In this document: one piece after another, positions 42,311 to 51,139 of the stretch
Numbering within the stretch: the first letter of the stretch is position 1
Layout: every line of letters starts with the position of its first letter
Translations under genes and position numbers: made by a program
The notes under the pieces: model-generated
Told to the model about the DNA's origin: nothing
The model's database searches: none
Seen by the model: the letters and a program-made list of their open reading frames with translations, nothing else
Source: Miltoncostaea oceani
GTDB lineage: Bacteria > Actinomycetota > Thermoleophilia > Miltoncostaeales > Miltoncostaeaceae
Assembly: GCF_018141545.1 (NCBI RefSeq)
Contig: NZ_CP064356.1
Span: 1,426,001 to 1,490,000 of the forward strand
Length of the DNA: 64,000 bases
Reading direction: 5' to 3'

Positions 42311-42981
42311 GCCTGCCGCTCCCCCGCGACCCGGTGGTGCTGCCGTCGGTCATGTCGGCCGACATGCTGGCGCTCGGCGACCAGGTCGCCGCGCTCGCCG
42401 GCGCCGGGGCGCGCGCCTTCCACGTGGACGTCATGGACGGCGCCTTCGTCCCCAACCTCACCGTCGGACCCGACTGGACGCGCGCCCTCGCCGGCGTGGC
42501 GCACGCCGCCGGGGCCCTCGTCGACGTGCACCTGATGGTCGCGCGACCCGGCGAGATGATCCCGCTGTTCGCCCCGTACGCCGACGCCATCACCGTCCAC
42601 GTGGAGGCCGACCCGCACCCGCACCGGCTGCTCGGGGTCATCCGCGAGGCCGGCTGCCACGCGGGGCTCGCGCTCAACCCCGGCACCCCGGTCGAGCACG
42701 TCGCCGAGCTCGCCGACGAGCTCGACTACGTCAACGTGCTGGCGGTCGACCCGGGTTTCGCCGGCCAGTCGTTCATCACGTCGGCGCCGCGGCGGATCGC
42801 CCGCCTCCGGGAGCTGCTGCCCGACCGCGTGGTCATCGAGGTCGACGGCGGCATCGGCACGGCGACGCTGCCCGGCGCACGGGCCGCCGGGGCGACGATG
42901 CTCGTCTCGGCGTCGTCGATCTTCGGGGCGGACGACCCCCTCGCCGCCTTCCGCGCCCTGACGGGGCTGGCGGCCGGGTGA
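42307..42981 (+). CDS. rpe: Ribulose-phosphate 3-epimerase
   Basis: Rpe interconverts ribulose 5-phosphate and xylulose 5-phosphate in the pentose phosphate pathway. The 224-residue barrel carries PSVMSADML, FHVDVMDGAFVPNLTVGP (metal His and Asp), DVHLMVA, ALNPGTP, VNVLAVDPGFAGQSF and VEVDGGIG. Ribulose 5-phosphate is also the substrate of RibB two genes on, which gives the placement metabolic sense. GTG 42307 overlaps rsmB. Confidence 0.95.
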   Translation: MSLPLPRDPVVLPSVMSADMLALGDQVAALAGAGARAFHVDVMDGAFVPNLTVGPDWTRALAGVAHAAGALVDVHLMVARPGEMIPLFAPYADAITVHVEADPHPHRLLGVIREAGCHAGLALNPGTPVEHVAELADELDYVNVLAVDPGFAGQSFITSAPRRIARLRELLPDRVVIEVDGGIGTATLPGARAAGATMLVSASSIFGADDPLAAFRALTGLAAG

Positions 42982-44126
42982 CCACCCGCGCCACCGCGCC
43001 GGTCACGCCGTCCGAGGCCGCCGCCCTCGACCGTGCGCGCGCGCTGGCGCTCAACGGCCGCGGACGGGTCAGCCCGAACCCCCTCGTCGGGGCCGTGGTG
43101 CTGCGCGACGGGGTCACGGTGGCGGAGGGCTGGCACGAGGGACCCGGCCTGCCCCACGCCGAGGCCATGGCCCTCGCCGCCGCCGGCGACGCCGCGCGCG
43201 GCGCGACGGTGATCTGCACGCTGGAGCCCTGCTCGCACCACGGGCGCACGCCCCCCTGCGCGCACGCGCTGGTGGACGCCGGCGTGGCGCGGGTGGTCGT
43301 CGGCCTCGCCGACCCGCTGGAGCGGGAGCGGGCCGGCGGCGTCGCGGTGCTGCGGGAGGCCGGCGTCGAGGTGGTCCTCGCGGAGGGCGCGGCCCGCCAC
43401 GCCTGCGCCGAGCTGGTCTCGCCGTTCCTGACGGCGGCCCTGACCGGGCGGCCCGAGGTCACGCTCAAGCTCGCGACGAGCCTCGACGGCCGCATCGCGA
43501 CGGCGACGGGGGAGAGCCGCTGGATCTCCGGCCCCGCGTCGCGTGCCCTCGTGCACCGGTGGCGGGCCGACGCCGACGCCGTCGCGGTCGGCCTCGGCAC
43601 CGCCCTCGCCGACGACCCGCGCCTGACGGCCCGCGACGTGGACGGCCCCGTGCGCCCGCCCGCCCGGGTGGTCTTCGACACGACGGCCCGGCTCCCGCTC
43701 GACGCGGCCCTCGTGCGGGACGCGGCCGACGGGCCCCCCGTGATCGTGCTGGCCGGGGAGGCCGCCCCCGCCGACCGCGTCGCGGCCCTGCGGGAGCGCG
43801 GCGTCGAGGTCGAGGTGCTGCCCGGCGACGCCCCCGCGCGCCTCGACGCCGGCCTCCGGGCGCTCGGCGCGCGCGGCGTCCAGTCCCTGTTCGTCGAGGG
43901 CGGCGCCGTGCTGGCCGGGGCCCTCGTCGCGGCCGGGGCCGTCGACCGGGTCGCCTGGTTCCTCGCGCCGATGCTGATCGGCGGCGACGGCGCCCCGAGC
44001 GCCCTCGCCGGCGAGGGGGTGCGGGAGCTGTCCGCCGCGCCCCGCCTGATCGACACCCGCACCGAGGACGTCGGCGGGGACGTGCTGGTGACCGGGCGCC
44101 TGCGCCCCCTGCCGGGAGGCGGCTGA
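42978..44126 (+). CDS. ribD: Bifunctional riboflavin deaminase/reductase RibD
   Basis: RibD deaminates and then reduces the pyrimidine intermediate made from GTP. The 382-residue protein has an N-terminal cytidine-deaminase-like domain (VSPNPLVGAVV, LPHAEAMALA with the zinc His/Glu, and TLEPCSHHGRTPPCAHALVD, zinc Cys pair) and a C-terminal dihydrofolate-reductase-like domain (LKLATSLDGRIATATGESRW, VGLGTALADDPRLTAR). GTG 42978 overlaps rpe and the stop overlaps ribE (TGATG). Confidence 0.96.
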   Translation: MTTRATAPVTPSEAAALDRARALALNGRGRVSPNPLVGAVVLRDGVTVAEGWHEGPGLPHAEAMALAAAGDAARGATVICTLEPCSHHGRTPPCAHALVDAGVARVVVGLADPLERERAGGVAVLREAGVEVVLAEGAARHACAELVSPFLTAALTGRPEVTLKLATSLDGRIATATGESRWISGPASRALVHRWRADADAVAVGLGTALADDPRLTARDVDGPVRPPARVVFDTTARLPLDAALVRDAADGPPVIVLAGEAAPADRVAALRERGVEVEVLPGDAPARLDAGLRALGARGVQSLFVEGGAVLAGALVAAGAVDRVAWFLAPMLIGGDGAPSALAGEGVRELSAAPRLIDTRTEDVGGDVLVTGRLRPLPGGG

Positions 44127-44740
44127 TGTTCACGGGTCTCGTGGAGGAGGGCGGCGTCGTCACGCGCGTCGAGCCCCGCGACGAGGGGGCGCGCCTCGTG
44201 ATCGGCGCCTCCGTCGTGCTGGAGGGCCTCGCGGTCGGCGACTCCGTCGCCGTCAACGGCGCGTGCCTGACCGCCGTGGACGTCACCGGGGACGGGTTCG
44301 CCGTGGACGCCGTCGCCGAGACGCTGCGCCGCACGTCCCTCGGGGGCGCCGCCCCCGGTGACCGTGTCAACCTGGAGCGGCCCATGCGGCTCGGTGACCG
44401 TCTCGACGGCCACCTGGTCCAGGGGCACGTGGACGGCCTCGGCACCGTGCGGGCCGCCCGCCCCGAGGGGGGCAGCACGATCCTGGAGATCGCGGCGCCC
44501 GCCCCCCTGCTGCGCTACGTGGTCGAGAAGGGGAGCATCACCGTGGACGGTGTCAGCCTGACGGTCGCCGAACGGCTCCCGGACGCCTTCACCGTCGCGC
44601 TGATCCCGCACACCATGGCCGTCACGACGCTCGGTCCCCGGGCCGTCGGGCGACCCGTGAACCTCGAGGTGGATGTGGTGGCAAAATACGTCGAGGCGCT
44701 GGCGGCGCCGTACGCCCCGCCGGGAGGAGACGCGCGATGA
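44126..44740 (+). CDS. ribE: Riboflavin synthase, alpha chain
   Basis: This enzyme dismutates two lumazines into riboflavin and the pyrimidine precursor. The 204-residue protein has the expected two similar lumazine-binding barrels, beginning MFTGLVEEGG and, in the second, DGHLVQGHVDGLG. VAVNGACLTAV and ITVDGVSLTVAE are the matching substrate loops. It ends with FTVALIPHTMAVTTLG and DVVAKYVE. Overlaps ribD and ribBA. Confidence 0.96.
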   Translation: MFTGLVEEGGVVTRVEPRDEGARLVIGASVVLEGLAVGDSVAVNGACLTAVDVTGDGFAVDAVAETLRRTSLGGAAPGDRVNLERPMRLGDRLDGHLVQGHVDGLGTVRAARPEGGSTILEIAAPAPLLRYVVEKGSITVDGVSLTVAERLPDAFTVALIPHTMAVTTLGPRAVGRPVNLEVDVVAKYVEALAAPYAPPGGDAR

Positions 44741-46008
44741 GCACGAAGGGGACGACCGACTTCGCCACCGTCACGGAGGCGATCGAGGAGATCCGCGCCG
44801 GCCGCATGGTGGTGATCCTCGACTCCGAGGACCGCGAGAACGAGGGCGACCTCGTCATGGCCGCGCAGTTCGCCACGCCGGAGGCCATCAACTTCATGGC
44901 CACCCACGGCCGTGGCCTGATCTGCCTCGCCCTCACCGACCAGCGCTGCGACCAGCTCGGCCTGAAGCCCGTCGTGCGGCAGAACGAGAGCCAGTACGCC
45001 ACCGCCTTCACCGAGCCGATCGAGGCGCGGCACGGCATCACGACGGGCATCTCGGCCCCCGACCGCTCCCGCACGATCATGGTGGCGATCGACCCCGACG
45101 CCGGCCCCGAGGACATCGTCAAGCCCGGCCACGTGTTCCCGCTGCGGGCCAAGCCCGGCGGCGTCCTCGAACGCGCCGGCCACACCGAGGCCGCCGTCGA
45201 CCTGGCGCGCCTCGCGGGCCTGATCCCCGCGGGCGTCATCTGCGAGATCAGCAACGCCGACGGCACCATGGCCCGCGTGCCCGAGCTCATGCCCTACGCG
45301 GCGGAGCACGGCCTGCGGATCATCACCATCGCCCAGCTCATCGAGCACCGCCGCCGCACGGAGCGCCTGATCGAGCGCGGCACCGCCGCCCGGCTGCCCA
45401 CCGAGTACGGCGACTGGACCGCCGTCGGCTACCGCTCGATCCTCGACGGCAAGCACCACCTCGCGATGGTGAAGGGCGAGGTCGACGGGGCGAAGGACGT
45501 GCTGGTGCGCGTCCACTCCGAGTGCCTCACCGGCGACGTGTTCGGCTCGCAGCGCTGCGACTGCGGCGAGCAGCTGCGCGCCGCGATGCGCACCATCGCC
45601 GAGGAGGGCAGCGGGGTGCTGCTCTACATCGCCCAGGAGGGCCGCGGCATCGGCCTCCTCAACAAGCTGAGGGCGTACGAGCTGCAGGACCAGGGGCTCG
45701 ACACGGTGCAGGCCAACCTCGAGCTCGGCTTCCCCCCCGACCTGCGCGACTACGGCATCGGCGCCCAGATCCTCGTGGACCTCGGCCTCAGCTCGATCCG
45801 CCTCCTCACCAACAACCCCAAGAAGATCGTCGGCCTCGAGGGCTACGGCCTGTCGGTGATCGACCGGGTCCCGATCGAGATGAGCCCCGTCGGCGACAAC
45901 GTCGAGTACCTCCGCACGAAGCGCGACAAGATGGGCCACATCCTCCACCACCAGGACCTCCGCTTCGACGCCGACGGCGTCGGGTCGGAGGAGGGCGAGA
46001 CCGACTGA
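44737..46008 (+). CDS. ribBA: Bifunctional 3,4-dihydroxy-2-butanone 4-phosphate synthase / GTP cyclohydrolase II
   Basis: The protein makes both riboflavin precursors: the four-carbon unit from ribulose 5-phosphate (N-terminal RibB) and the pyrimidine from GTP (C-terminal RibA). In 423 residues RibB shows DSEDRENEGDLVMAA and HTEAAVDLARLAG; RibA shows RVHSECLTGDVFGSQRCDCGEQL in two parts (zinc Cys triad), IAQEGRGIGLLNKL and LRSIRLLTNNP-type SIRLLTNNPKK. ATG 44737 overlaps ribE, and ribH begins at its stop (TGATG). Confidence 0.97.
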   Translation: MSTKGTTDFATVTEAIEEIRAGRMVVILDSEDRENEGDLVMAAQFATPEAINFMATHGRGLICLALTDQRCDQLGLKPVVRQNESQYATAFTEPIEARHGITTGISAPDRSRTIMVAIDPDAGPEDIVKPGHVFPLRAKPGGVLERAGHTEAAVDLARLAGLIPAGVICEISNADGTMARVPELMPYAAEHGLRIITIAQLIEHRRRTERLIERGTAARLPTEYGDWTAVGYRSILDGKHHLAMVKGEVDGAKDVLVRVHSECLTGDVFGSQRCDCGEQLRAAMRTIAEEGSGVLLYIAQEGRGIGLLNKLRAYELQDQGLDTVQANLELGFPPDLRDYGIGAQILVDLGLSSIRLLTNNPKKIVGLEGYGLSVIDRVPIEMSPVGDNVEYLRTKRDKMGHILHHQDLRFDADGVGSEEGETD

Positions 46009-46487
46009 TGGCCCGCATCGGCCCGCCGCCCCCGGCGCCCCGCCTCGAGCACCCCGGGGTGCGGATGGTCGCGGTCATCGCGGGCTTCCACCGCGACCTG
46101 AGCGAACGCCTGCTGCAGGGCACCGCGGACCGCCTCCGCGAGGCGGGGCTGCCCGACGGGCACCTCGAGGAGGCCTGGGTCCCCGGCGCGTTCGAGCTGC
46201 CCCTCGCGGCCCGCTCGATGGCCCTCCGCCGGCGGTACGCGGCGGTCATCGCCCTCGGCGTCGTGATCCGGGGCGAGACTGCCCACTTCGACCACATCTG
46301 CTCCGCCGCGTCGCACGGCCTGATGCGCGTCGGCCTCGAGACCGGCGTGCCCTGCACGTTCGGACTGCTGACCACCGAGGACCGCCCGCAGGCCGAGGCC
46401 CGCTCCGGCGGCGACAAGGGCAACGCCGGCTCCGACGCCGCCGACGCCGCGGTGGTCATGGCGAACCTGGTCGCCGAAGGACGCTGA
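46008..46487 (+). CDS. ribH: 6,7-dimethyl-8-ribityllumazine synthase
   Basis: RibH condenses the RibA/RibD product with the RibB product, giving the substrate of RibE. The 159-residue protein has VPGAFELPLAAR, ALGVVIRGETAHFDHICSAAS, FGLLTTEDRPQAEAR and GNAGSDAADAAV. The N-terminus is Pro-rich. It is the last gene of the def-rib run; the step that dephosphorylates the pyrimidine is not encoded nearby. Confidence 0.95.
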   Translation: MARIGPPPPAPRLEHPGVRMVAVIAGFHRDLSERLLQGTADRLREAGLPDGHLEEAWVPGAFELPLAARSMALRRRYAAVIALGVVIRGETAHFDHICSAASHGLMRVGLETGVPCTFGLLTTEDRPQAEARSGGDKGNAGSDAADAAVVMANLVAEGR

Positions 46488-46516
46488 CCGGGTCTGGCTT
46501 TTCCGGCGGCCGTCCC

Positions 46517-46537
46517 CGGCGGCAGCCGGTGCCGCCG
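46517..46537. terminator. Hairpin after ribH
   Basis: CGGCGGCA (46517-46524) pairs perfectly with TGCCGCCG (46530-46537) around a five-base loop, 30 bases after the ribH stop. No T-run follows. It likely ends the def-rib transcript. The rest of 46488-46691 holds a TAGGGT -10-like box (46649-46654) and a ribosome site for the next gene. Confidence 0.5.
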
Positions 46538-46691
46538 TCCGCGCCGTTCTCGCGATCAGCGGCGAAGCCGCCGCGAGAGGCGCTTGTCCGCGACCACGAA
46601 AACATTCGGATTCGGTAATCCCTGCGGAGCGGGAGCCCCGTCGGGGGATAGGGTCGTGCGTGGGGTGGCCGTCCACGATTTTGGAGAGAGC

Positions 46692-47414
46692 ATGACCCAT
46701 CGCACCATCCGGCGCCGCGGCGCCATCGCCGCCCTCGTGGCGCCCGCCGTCATCGCGGCCGTCCCGGCCGTCGCGAGCGCCGCGCCGGTCATCGCCGCCG
46801 ACGCGATCTGCGTCCGTCCCGTGCAGCCGGCGTCGGGCGGTCTCACCGCGCCGCCGCTCGCCGTGACGGGGTCGGGCTTCGGCCCCGGTGCCCAGGTGAC
46901 GCTGCGCCGCGGCGCCCGCAGCATCTCGGGGGTCGCCGGCGCCGACGGCACCATCTCCGCCCAGCTCAGCGTGTTCGACCTCCTCACCGGCACCGTCCCG
47001 CGGTCGACGCCGTTCACGGTCGTGGCCGAGGACGCGGGCGGCCCCGGCGGCACCCCCCCGGCGCAGGGCGTCAGCAACACCATCAACCTGCGCGCGGCCC
47101 CGCTCGCCTTCAGCGCCACGCCGAAGCGGGCGCGGCCGTCGGCGAAGGTGACGTTCAAGCTGTCCGGCTTCACGCCGGACCTGCCGATCTACGCGCACTA
47201 CCGCTACGGCGGGAAGGTCCGCGCCAACGTGAAGTTCGGCCGCGCGAGCAACCCCTGCGGCCTGCTCACCGTCAAGCGGCGGCAGATCCCGGTCTCGAAC
47301 CCGCAGACCGGCCTGTGGCGCGTCCAGTTCGACCAGAGCCCGAGGTTCTCGGCGAAGTCCACGCCGCGCCTCTCGGCGAGCATCAACGTCTTCAGGACGT
47401 ACGTGAACCGGTAG
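46692..47414 (+). CDS. Hypothetical secreted beta-sandwich-like protein
   Basis: The 240-residue protein has a clear signal peptide: MTHRTIRRRG, a hydrophobic core and AVASAAP cleavage region (about residue 30). The mature part holds LAVTGSGFGPGAQVTLRRG, which resembles the start of IPT/TIG-type immunoglobulin-like folds, then a second segment with KVTFKLSGFTPDLPIYAHYRYGG in two parts and a basic C-terminus. Two cysteines could form a disulfide. ATG 46692 has GGAGAG close upstream. Function unknown. Confidence 0.7.
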   Translation: MTHRTIRRRGAIAALVAPAVIAAVPAVASAAPVIAADAICVRPVQPASGGLTAPPLAVTGSGFGPGAQVTLRRGARSISGVAGADGTISAQLSVFDLLTGTVPRSTPFTVVAEDAGGPGGTPPAQGVSNTINLRAAPLAFSATPKRARPSAKVTFKLSGFTPDLPIYAHYRYGGKVRANVKFGRASNPCGLLTVKRRQIPVSNPQTGLWRVQFDQSPRFSAKSTPRLSASINVFRTYVNR

Positions 47415-47556
47415 CCGCCACGGGCGCCGCGGACCCCGCCCCGGCGGGTCCGCGGTTCCCCTGGGGGTCCCGGTGGACTAGGTTTCGCGGGAGGCCGACT
47501 CCCCGGCGGCCGTGGTGTAGCCGCACGTCCCGTCCCGTACGCCGGAGGTCCGACCC

Positions 47557-48318
47557 GTGACCACAGACGTCCCGCGCCTGACCGGGTTGCGCGGCGTCCT
47601 GTTCGACCTCGACGGGGTCCTCACCCCGACGGCGGAGGTCCACAGGCGCGCGTGGCGGAGGATGTTCTCCGCGGCCCTCGCCGCCCGCGGCGTCGTCGAG
47701 CCGTACACCGACGCCGACTACTTCGCGTACATCGACGGCAAGCCACGTCTCGACGGGGTGCGGGCGATGCTCGCGTCACGGGGCATCGTGCTGCCCGAGG
47801 GGACGCCCGGCGACGACCCCGTCGCCGAGACCGTCGCCGGGCTCGGGAACCGCAAGAACGCGGCGTTCACCGCCGAGCTCGCGGAGAACGGGGTCACCCC
47901 GTACCCCGGGTCGGTCGCCTTCCTCGACGCGGCGATCGCCGCCGGGCTCGCCGTCGCGGTCGTGTCGAGCTCGCGCAACGCGGAGCCGGTCCTGCGGGCC
48001 GCCGGGCTGCGCGACCGGTTCGCGCACGTCGTCGACGGGGAGGTCGCCGCGGCCCTCGGGCTGCCCGGCAAGCCGGCGCCCGACACGTACCTCCACGGCG
48101 CCCGCCTGCTGGGGCTCGGGGCGGAGGAGTGCGTCGTCGTGGAGGACGCCCACTCCGGGGTCCAGGCGGGGCGCGACGGCGGGTTCGGCCTGGTGGTCGG
48201 CGTCGATCGGGGAGCCGGAGCGCTGGAACTGCTCGCCTCCGGTGCCGATCTCGTGGTCGACGACCTCGCCGAGCTGATCCCCGAGCTCCCGACCGCCGAC
48301 CCCCGGGACCCCGCATGA
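47557..48318 (+). CDS. HAD-superfamily beta-phosphoglucomutase-like hydrolase
   Basis: The 253-residue protein has the HAD motifs: LFDLDGVLTPTAEVH (nucleophile and acid Asp), VSSSRNAEPVL, and PGKPAPDTYLHGA then VVVEDAHSGVQAGRDGG. The helical cap follows motif I, as in beta-phosphoglucomutases. Placed before and coupled to a GH65 phosphorylase (ATGA overlap), it most likely converts the beta-glucose 1-phosphate that the phosphorylase releases to glucose 6-phosphate. A trehalose-6-phosphate or other sugar phosphatase is the alternative. GTG 47557 has CGGAGG eight bases upstream; a TAGGTT -10-like box lies near 47479. Confidence 0.88.
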   Translation: MTTDVPRLTGLRGVLFDLDGVLTPTAEVHRRAWRRMFSAALAARGVVEPYTDADYFAYIDGKPRLDGVRAMLASRGIVLPEGTPGDDPVAETVAGLGNRKNAAFTAELAENGVTPYPGSVAFLDAAIAAGLAVAVVSSSRNAEPVLRAAGLRDRFAHVVDGEVAAALGLPGKPAPDTYLHGARLLGLGAEECVVVEDAHSGVQAGRDGGFGLVVGVDRGAGALELLASGADLVVDDLAELIPELPTADPRDPA

Positions 48319-50831
48319 ACCGCATCGACTCCGACCCGCTCGACCGCAGCCGGTTCCCGGTCGACGAGTGGTCGCTGCGCGAGACGGAGTTCAGCGCCGC
48401 GCTGCAGGGGCGCACCGAGAGCCTGTTCGCCGTCGGCAACGGCTACCTCGGGTTGCGCGGCAACCTCGAGGAGGGCCGCGACGGCCACGACCACGGCACG
48501 TTCATCAACGGCTTCCACGAGACGTGGCCGATCCGGCACGCCGAGGAGGCGTTCGGCTTCGCCCGCGTCGGCCAGACGATCGTCAACGTCCCCGACGCGA
48601 AGGTCATCCGCCTCTACGTCGACGACGAGCCGCTCGTCATCAGCGAGGCCGAGCTGCTCGCGTACTCGCGGGTCCTCGACTTCCGCGACGGGGTGCTCAT
48701 CCGCGAGCTCGAGTGGCGGACGCCCGCCGGCAAGCGCGTGCGGGTCTGCTCGCGCCGGATGGTCTCGTTCACCGACCGTCACCTCGGGGCCATCGACTAC
48801 GAGGTGACGCTGCTCGACGCGGACGCCTCCATCCTCATCTCCAGCCAGATCCTGAACCGCCAGGACGGCGTCGACGAGTACACCGCCGGCAACGGCGTCG
48901 GCGGCTTCGACCCGCGCAAGGCCGAGGCGTTCAGAGAGCGGGTCCTCCAGCCCGCCCTGCGTCAGGAGCGGGAGGACCGCCACCTGCTCGGCTACCGGAC
49001 GACCCATTCCGCCATGACGCTCGCCTGCGGCGTCGAGCACACGCTGCTGACCGACTGCGAGTGGGACCGGTCGAGCAGCATCGACGACGACGTCGCCAAG
49101 CACGTCTACCGGGTGCGGGCCCGCGCCGGCGTGCCGGTGCGCCTCGTCAAGATGCTGTCGTACCACACGGCCGTCGGGGTTCCCCCGAGCGCGCTGGCCG
49201 ACCGCTGCCACCGCTCGCTCGACCGGGCACGGGAGCTCACCCTCGCCGGGATGACCGCCCAGCAGCGCGAATGGCTCGACGGCTACTGGGAGCGGTCCGA
49301 CGTCGTCGTGGACGGGCACCCCGACATCCAGCAGGCCGTGCGGTGGAACCTGTTCCAGGCCGCCCAGGCGTCGGCGCGCACCGACGGCGGCGGCATCGCG
49401 GCGAAGGGCGTCTCCGGCTCCGGCTACGGAGGCCACTACTTCTGGGACACCGAGATCTACGTCCTGCCGTTCCTGACGTACACCTCGCCGAACGTCGCCC
49501 GCAACGCGCTGCGGTTCCGGCAGGGGATGCTCGACGCCGCCCGCGACCGCGCCGCCGAGCTCAACCAGCGCGGCGCGCTGTTCCCGTGGCGCACGATCAA
49601 CGGGCTCGAGTCGTCGGCCTACTACGCCGCCGGCACCGCGCAGTACCACATCGATGCGGACATCTCGCACGCGCTCGTGCAGTACGTCGAGGCGACCGCC
49701 GACTGGGACTACCTGTCCCGCGGGGCCGTCGACATCCTCGTCGAGACCGCGCGCATGTGGGAGGACCTCGGCTTCTGGCGCCGCAACGGCGACAGCTCGT
49801 TCCACATCCACGGCGTGACGGGCCCGGACGAGTACACGACCGTCGTCAACGACAACCTCTACACCAACGTCATGGCGCGGGCCAACCTGCGCGCCGCCGC
49901 GCGCATCTGCCGGCGTCTCCAGAGCTCCGACCCCCGGGCGTTCGACCGGCTGCAGCGCCGCCTCGGGCTGGAGGTGGGGGAGATCGAGGACTGGTCGCAG
50001 GCCGCCGAGGCCATGCACGTGCCGTACGACTCGCGCCTCGGCATCCACCCCCAGGACTCCCAGTTCCTCGAGAAGGAGGTCTGGGACCTCGAGAGCACCC
50101 CGAACGGGCAGCGGCCCCTGCTGCTCCACTACCACCCGCTCGTCATCTACCGCTTCCAGGTGCTCAAGCAGACGGACGTGGTGCTGGCGCTCCTCCTGCA
50201 GGGCGACGAGTTCACGCCCGAGCAGAAGCTGAACGACTTCGCCTACTACGACCCGCTCACCACCGGCGACTCCACCCTGTCGGCGGTCGTCCAGTCGATC
50301 ATCGCGGCCGAGATCGGCTACAAGGACCTCGCCCGGGAGTACTTCCTGTCGGCGCTCTACGTCGACCTCGGGGACCTGCACCGCAACACCCCCGACGGCG
50401 TCCACGTCGCCTCGACCGGCGGCATCTGGAGCACCCTCGTCTTCGGCTTCGGCGGCATGCGCGACTGGCGCGGCCGCTACACCTTCGACCCGCGGCTTCC
50501 GGACGACTGGGAGCGTCTCGAGTTCCGCATCACGCTCCGGGGGTCCCGCGTGCGCGCCGAGCTGCGCCGGGAGTCGATCACGTTCACCCTCGAGGAGGGG
50601 GTGGGGGTCGACGTGGAGGTGCGCGGGGAGCCCGTCAGCGTCCGCCTCGGCGCACCGGTCGTGGTGCCGCTCGACGGCCAGGGGCCGCGCCTCACGGGCA
50701 CGCCGCGCACGAGCGACCTCGAGGGCTCCCGGCGCGAGGACGGGTCGCTCATCATGGCGTCGGTCCCGACGCCCGCCTCGGACCTGCTCGTCGAGGACGT
50801 CGAGGACGCCGTCCGGCCGGGGCCCGCCTGA
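48315..50831 (+). CDS. Glycoside hydrolase family 65 phosphorylase (trehalose/maltose/kojibiose type)
   Basis: This 838-residue enzyme is an inverting disaccharide phosphorylase of GH65. An N-terminal beta-sandwich (about 1-290; ESLFAVGNGYLGLRGNLEEG) leads to an (alpha/alpha)6 barrel with GYGGHYFWDTEIYVLPFL and HGVTGPDEYTTVVNDN, in which Glu506 is the expected general acid. A C-terminal beta domain ends the fold. The substrate is not decidable from motif alone; trehalose or maltose is most frequent. The product beta-glucose 1-phosphate suits the HAD partner upstream. The C-terminal 40 residues are an unconserved extension. Confidence 0.92.
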   Translation: MNRIDSDPLDRSRFPVDEWSLRETEFSAALQGRTESLFAVGNGYLGLRGNLEEGRDGHDHGTFINGFHETWPIRHAEEAFGFARVGQTIVNVPDAKVIRLYVDDEPLVISEAELLAYSRVLDFRDGVLIRELEWRTPAGKRVRVCSRRMVSFTDRHLGAIDYEVTLLDADASILISSQILNRQDGVDEYTAGNGVGGFDPRKAEAFRERVLQPALRQEREDRHLLGYRTTHSAMTLACGVEHTLLTDCEWDRSSSIDDDVAKHVYRVRARAGVPVRLVKMLSYHTAVGVPPSALADRCHRSLDRARELTLAGMTAQQREWLDGYWERSDVVVDGHPDIQQAVRWNLFQAAQASARTDGGGIAAKGVSGSGYGGHYFWDTEIYVLPFLTYTSPNVARNALRFRQGMLDAARDRAAELNQRGALFPWRTINGLESSAYYAAGTAQYHIDADISHALVQYVEATADWDYLSRGAVDILVETARMWEDLGFWRRNGDSSFHIHGVTGPDEYTTVVNDNLYTNVMARANLRAAARICRRLQSSDPRAFDRLQRRLGLEVGEIEDWSQAAEAMHVPYDSRLGIHPQDSQFLEKEVWDLESTPNGQRPLLLHYHPLVIYRFQVLKQTDVVLALLLQGDEFTPEQKLNDFAYYDPLTTGDSTLSAVVQSIIAAEIGYKDLAREYFLSALYVDLGDLHRNTPDGVHVASTGGIWSTLVFGFGGMRDWRGRYTFDPRLPDDWERLEFRITLRGSRVRAELRRESITFTLEEGVGVDVEVRGEPVSVRLGAPVVVPLDGQGPRLTGTPRTSDLEGSRREDGSLIMASVPTPASDLLVEDVEDAVRPGPA

Positions 50832-50877
50832 GGGACGTGCGCGCCGGCGGCCCCGGGGGGGCGCCGGCGCGGTCGTG

Positions 50878-51066
50878 CTACGCCTTGAGGACCTTGCCGG
50901 CCTTGAGGCAGCTGGTGCAGACGTAGGCGCGGACCGGGGTCGCGCCCTTCAGGATCCGCACCTTCTGGATGTTCGGGTTGAAGCGCCGCGGGGTCGCGCG
51001 CATCGAGTGGCTGCGGTTGTTGCCGAACGTGGGCGCCTTGCCGCAGACGCTGCAGACCTTCGCCAT
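50878..51066 (-). CDS. rpmB: 50S ribosomal protein L28
   Basis: The 62-residue protein reads [20 protein letters not shown] at the start, then [12 protein letters not shown] and [14 protein letters not shown]. The CxxC pairs (CSVC, CTSC) mark the zinc-binding C+ form. ATG 51066 has a GGAAG upstream. It diverges from recG, an order often seen in bacteria, and the two -10 elements overlap. Confidence 0.95.
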   Translation of the reverse strand: MAKVCSVCGKAPTFGNNRSHSMRATPRRFNPNIQKVRILKGATPVRAYVCTSCLKAGKVLKA

Positions 51067-51125
51067 CCGCCGTCTCGCTTCCGTGTGGGTCGTGGTGGAC
51101 GCAGGGGGCGTCCGAGCGGCCCCGG

Positions 51126-51133
51126 ATTATGCT
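51126..51133. promoter_or_regulatory. Overlapping divergent -10 boxes of recG and rpmB
   Basis: The forward strand reads TATGCT (51128-51133), six bases before the recG ATG at 51140. The reverse strand of the same spot reads CATAAT, about 60 bases before rpmB. One AT-rich core thus appears to serve both directions, with a leaderless recG and a short leader for rpmB. Confidence 0.5.
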
Positions 51134-51139
51134 CGCCCG

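Noticed and set aside
42950-42990. FMN riboswitch before ribD
   Set aside because: ribD overlaps rpe with no intergenic space; no RFN-like conserved segments are present there or before def.
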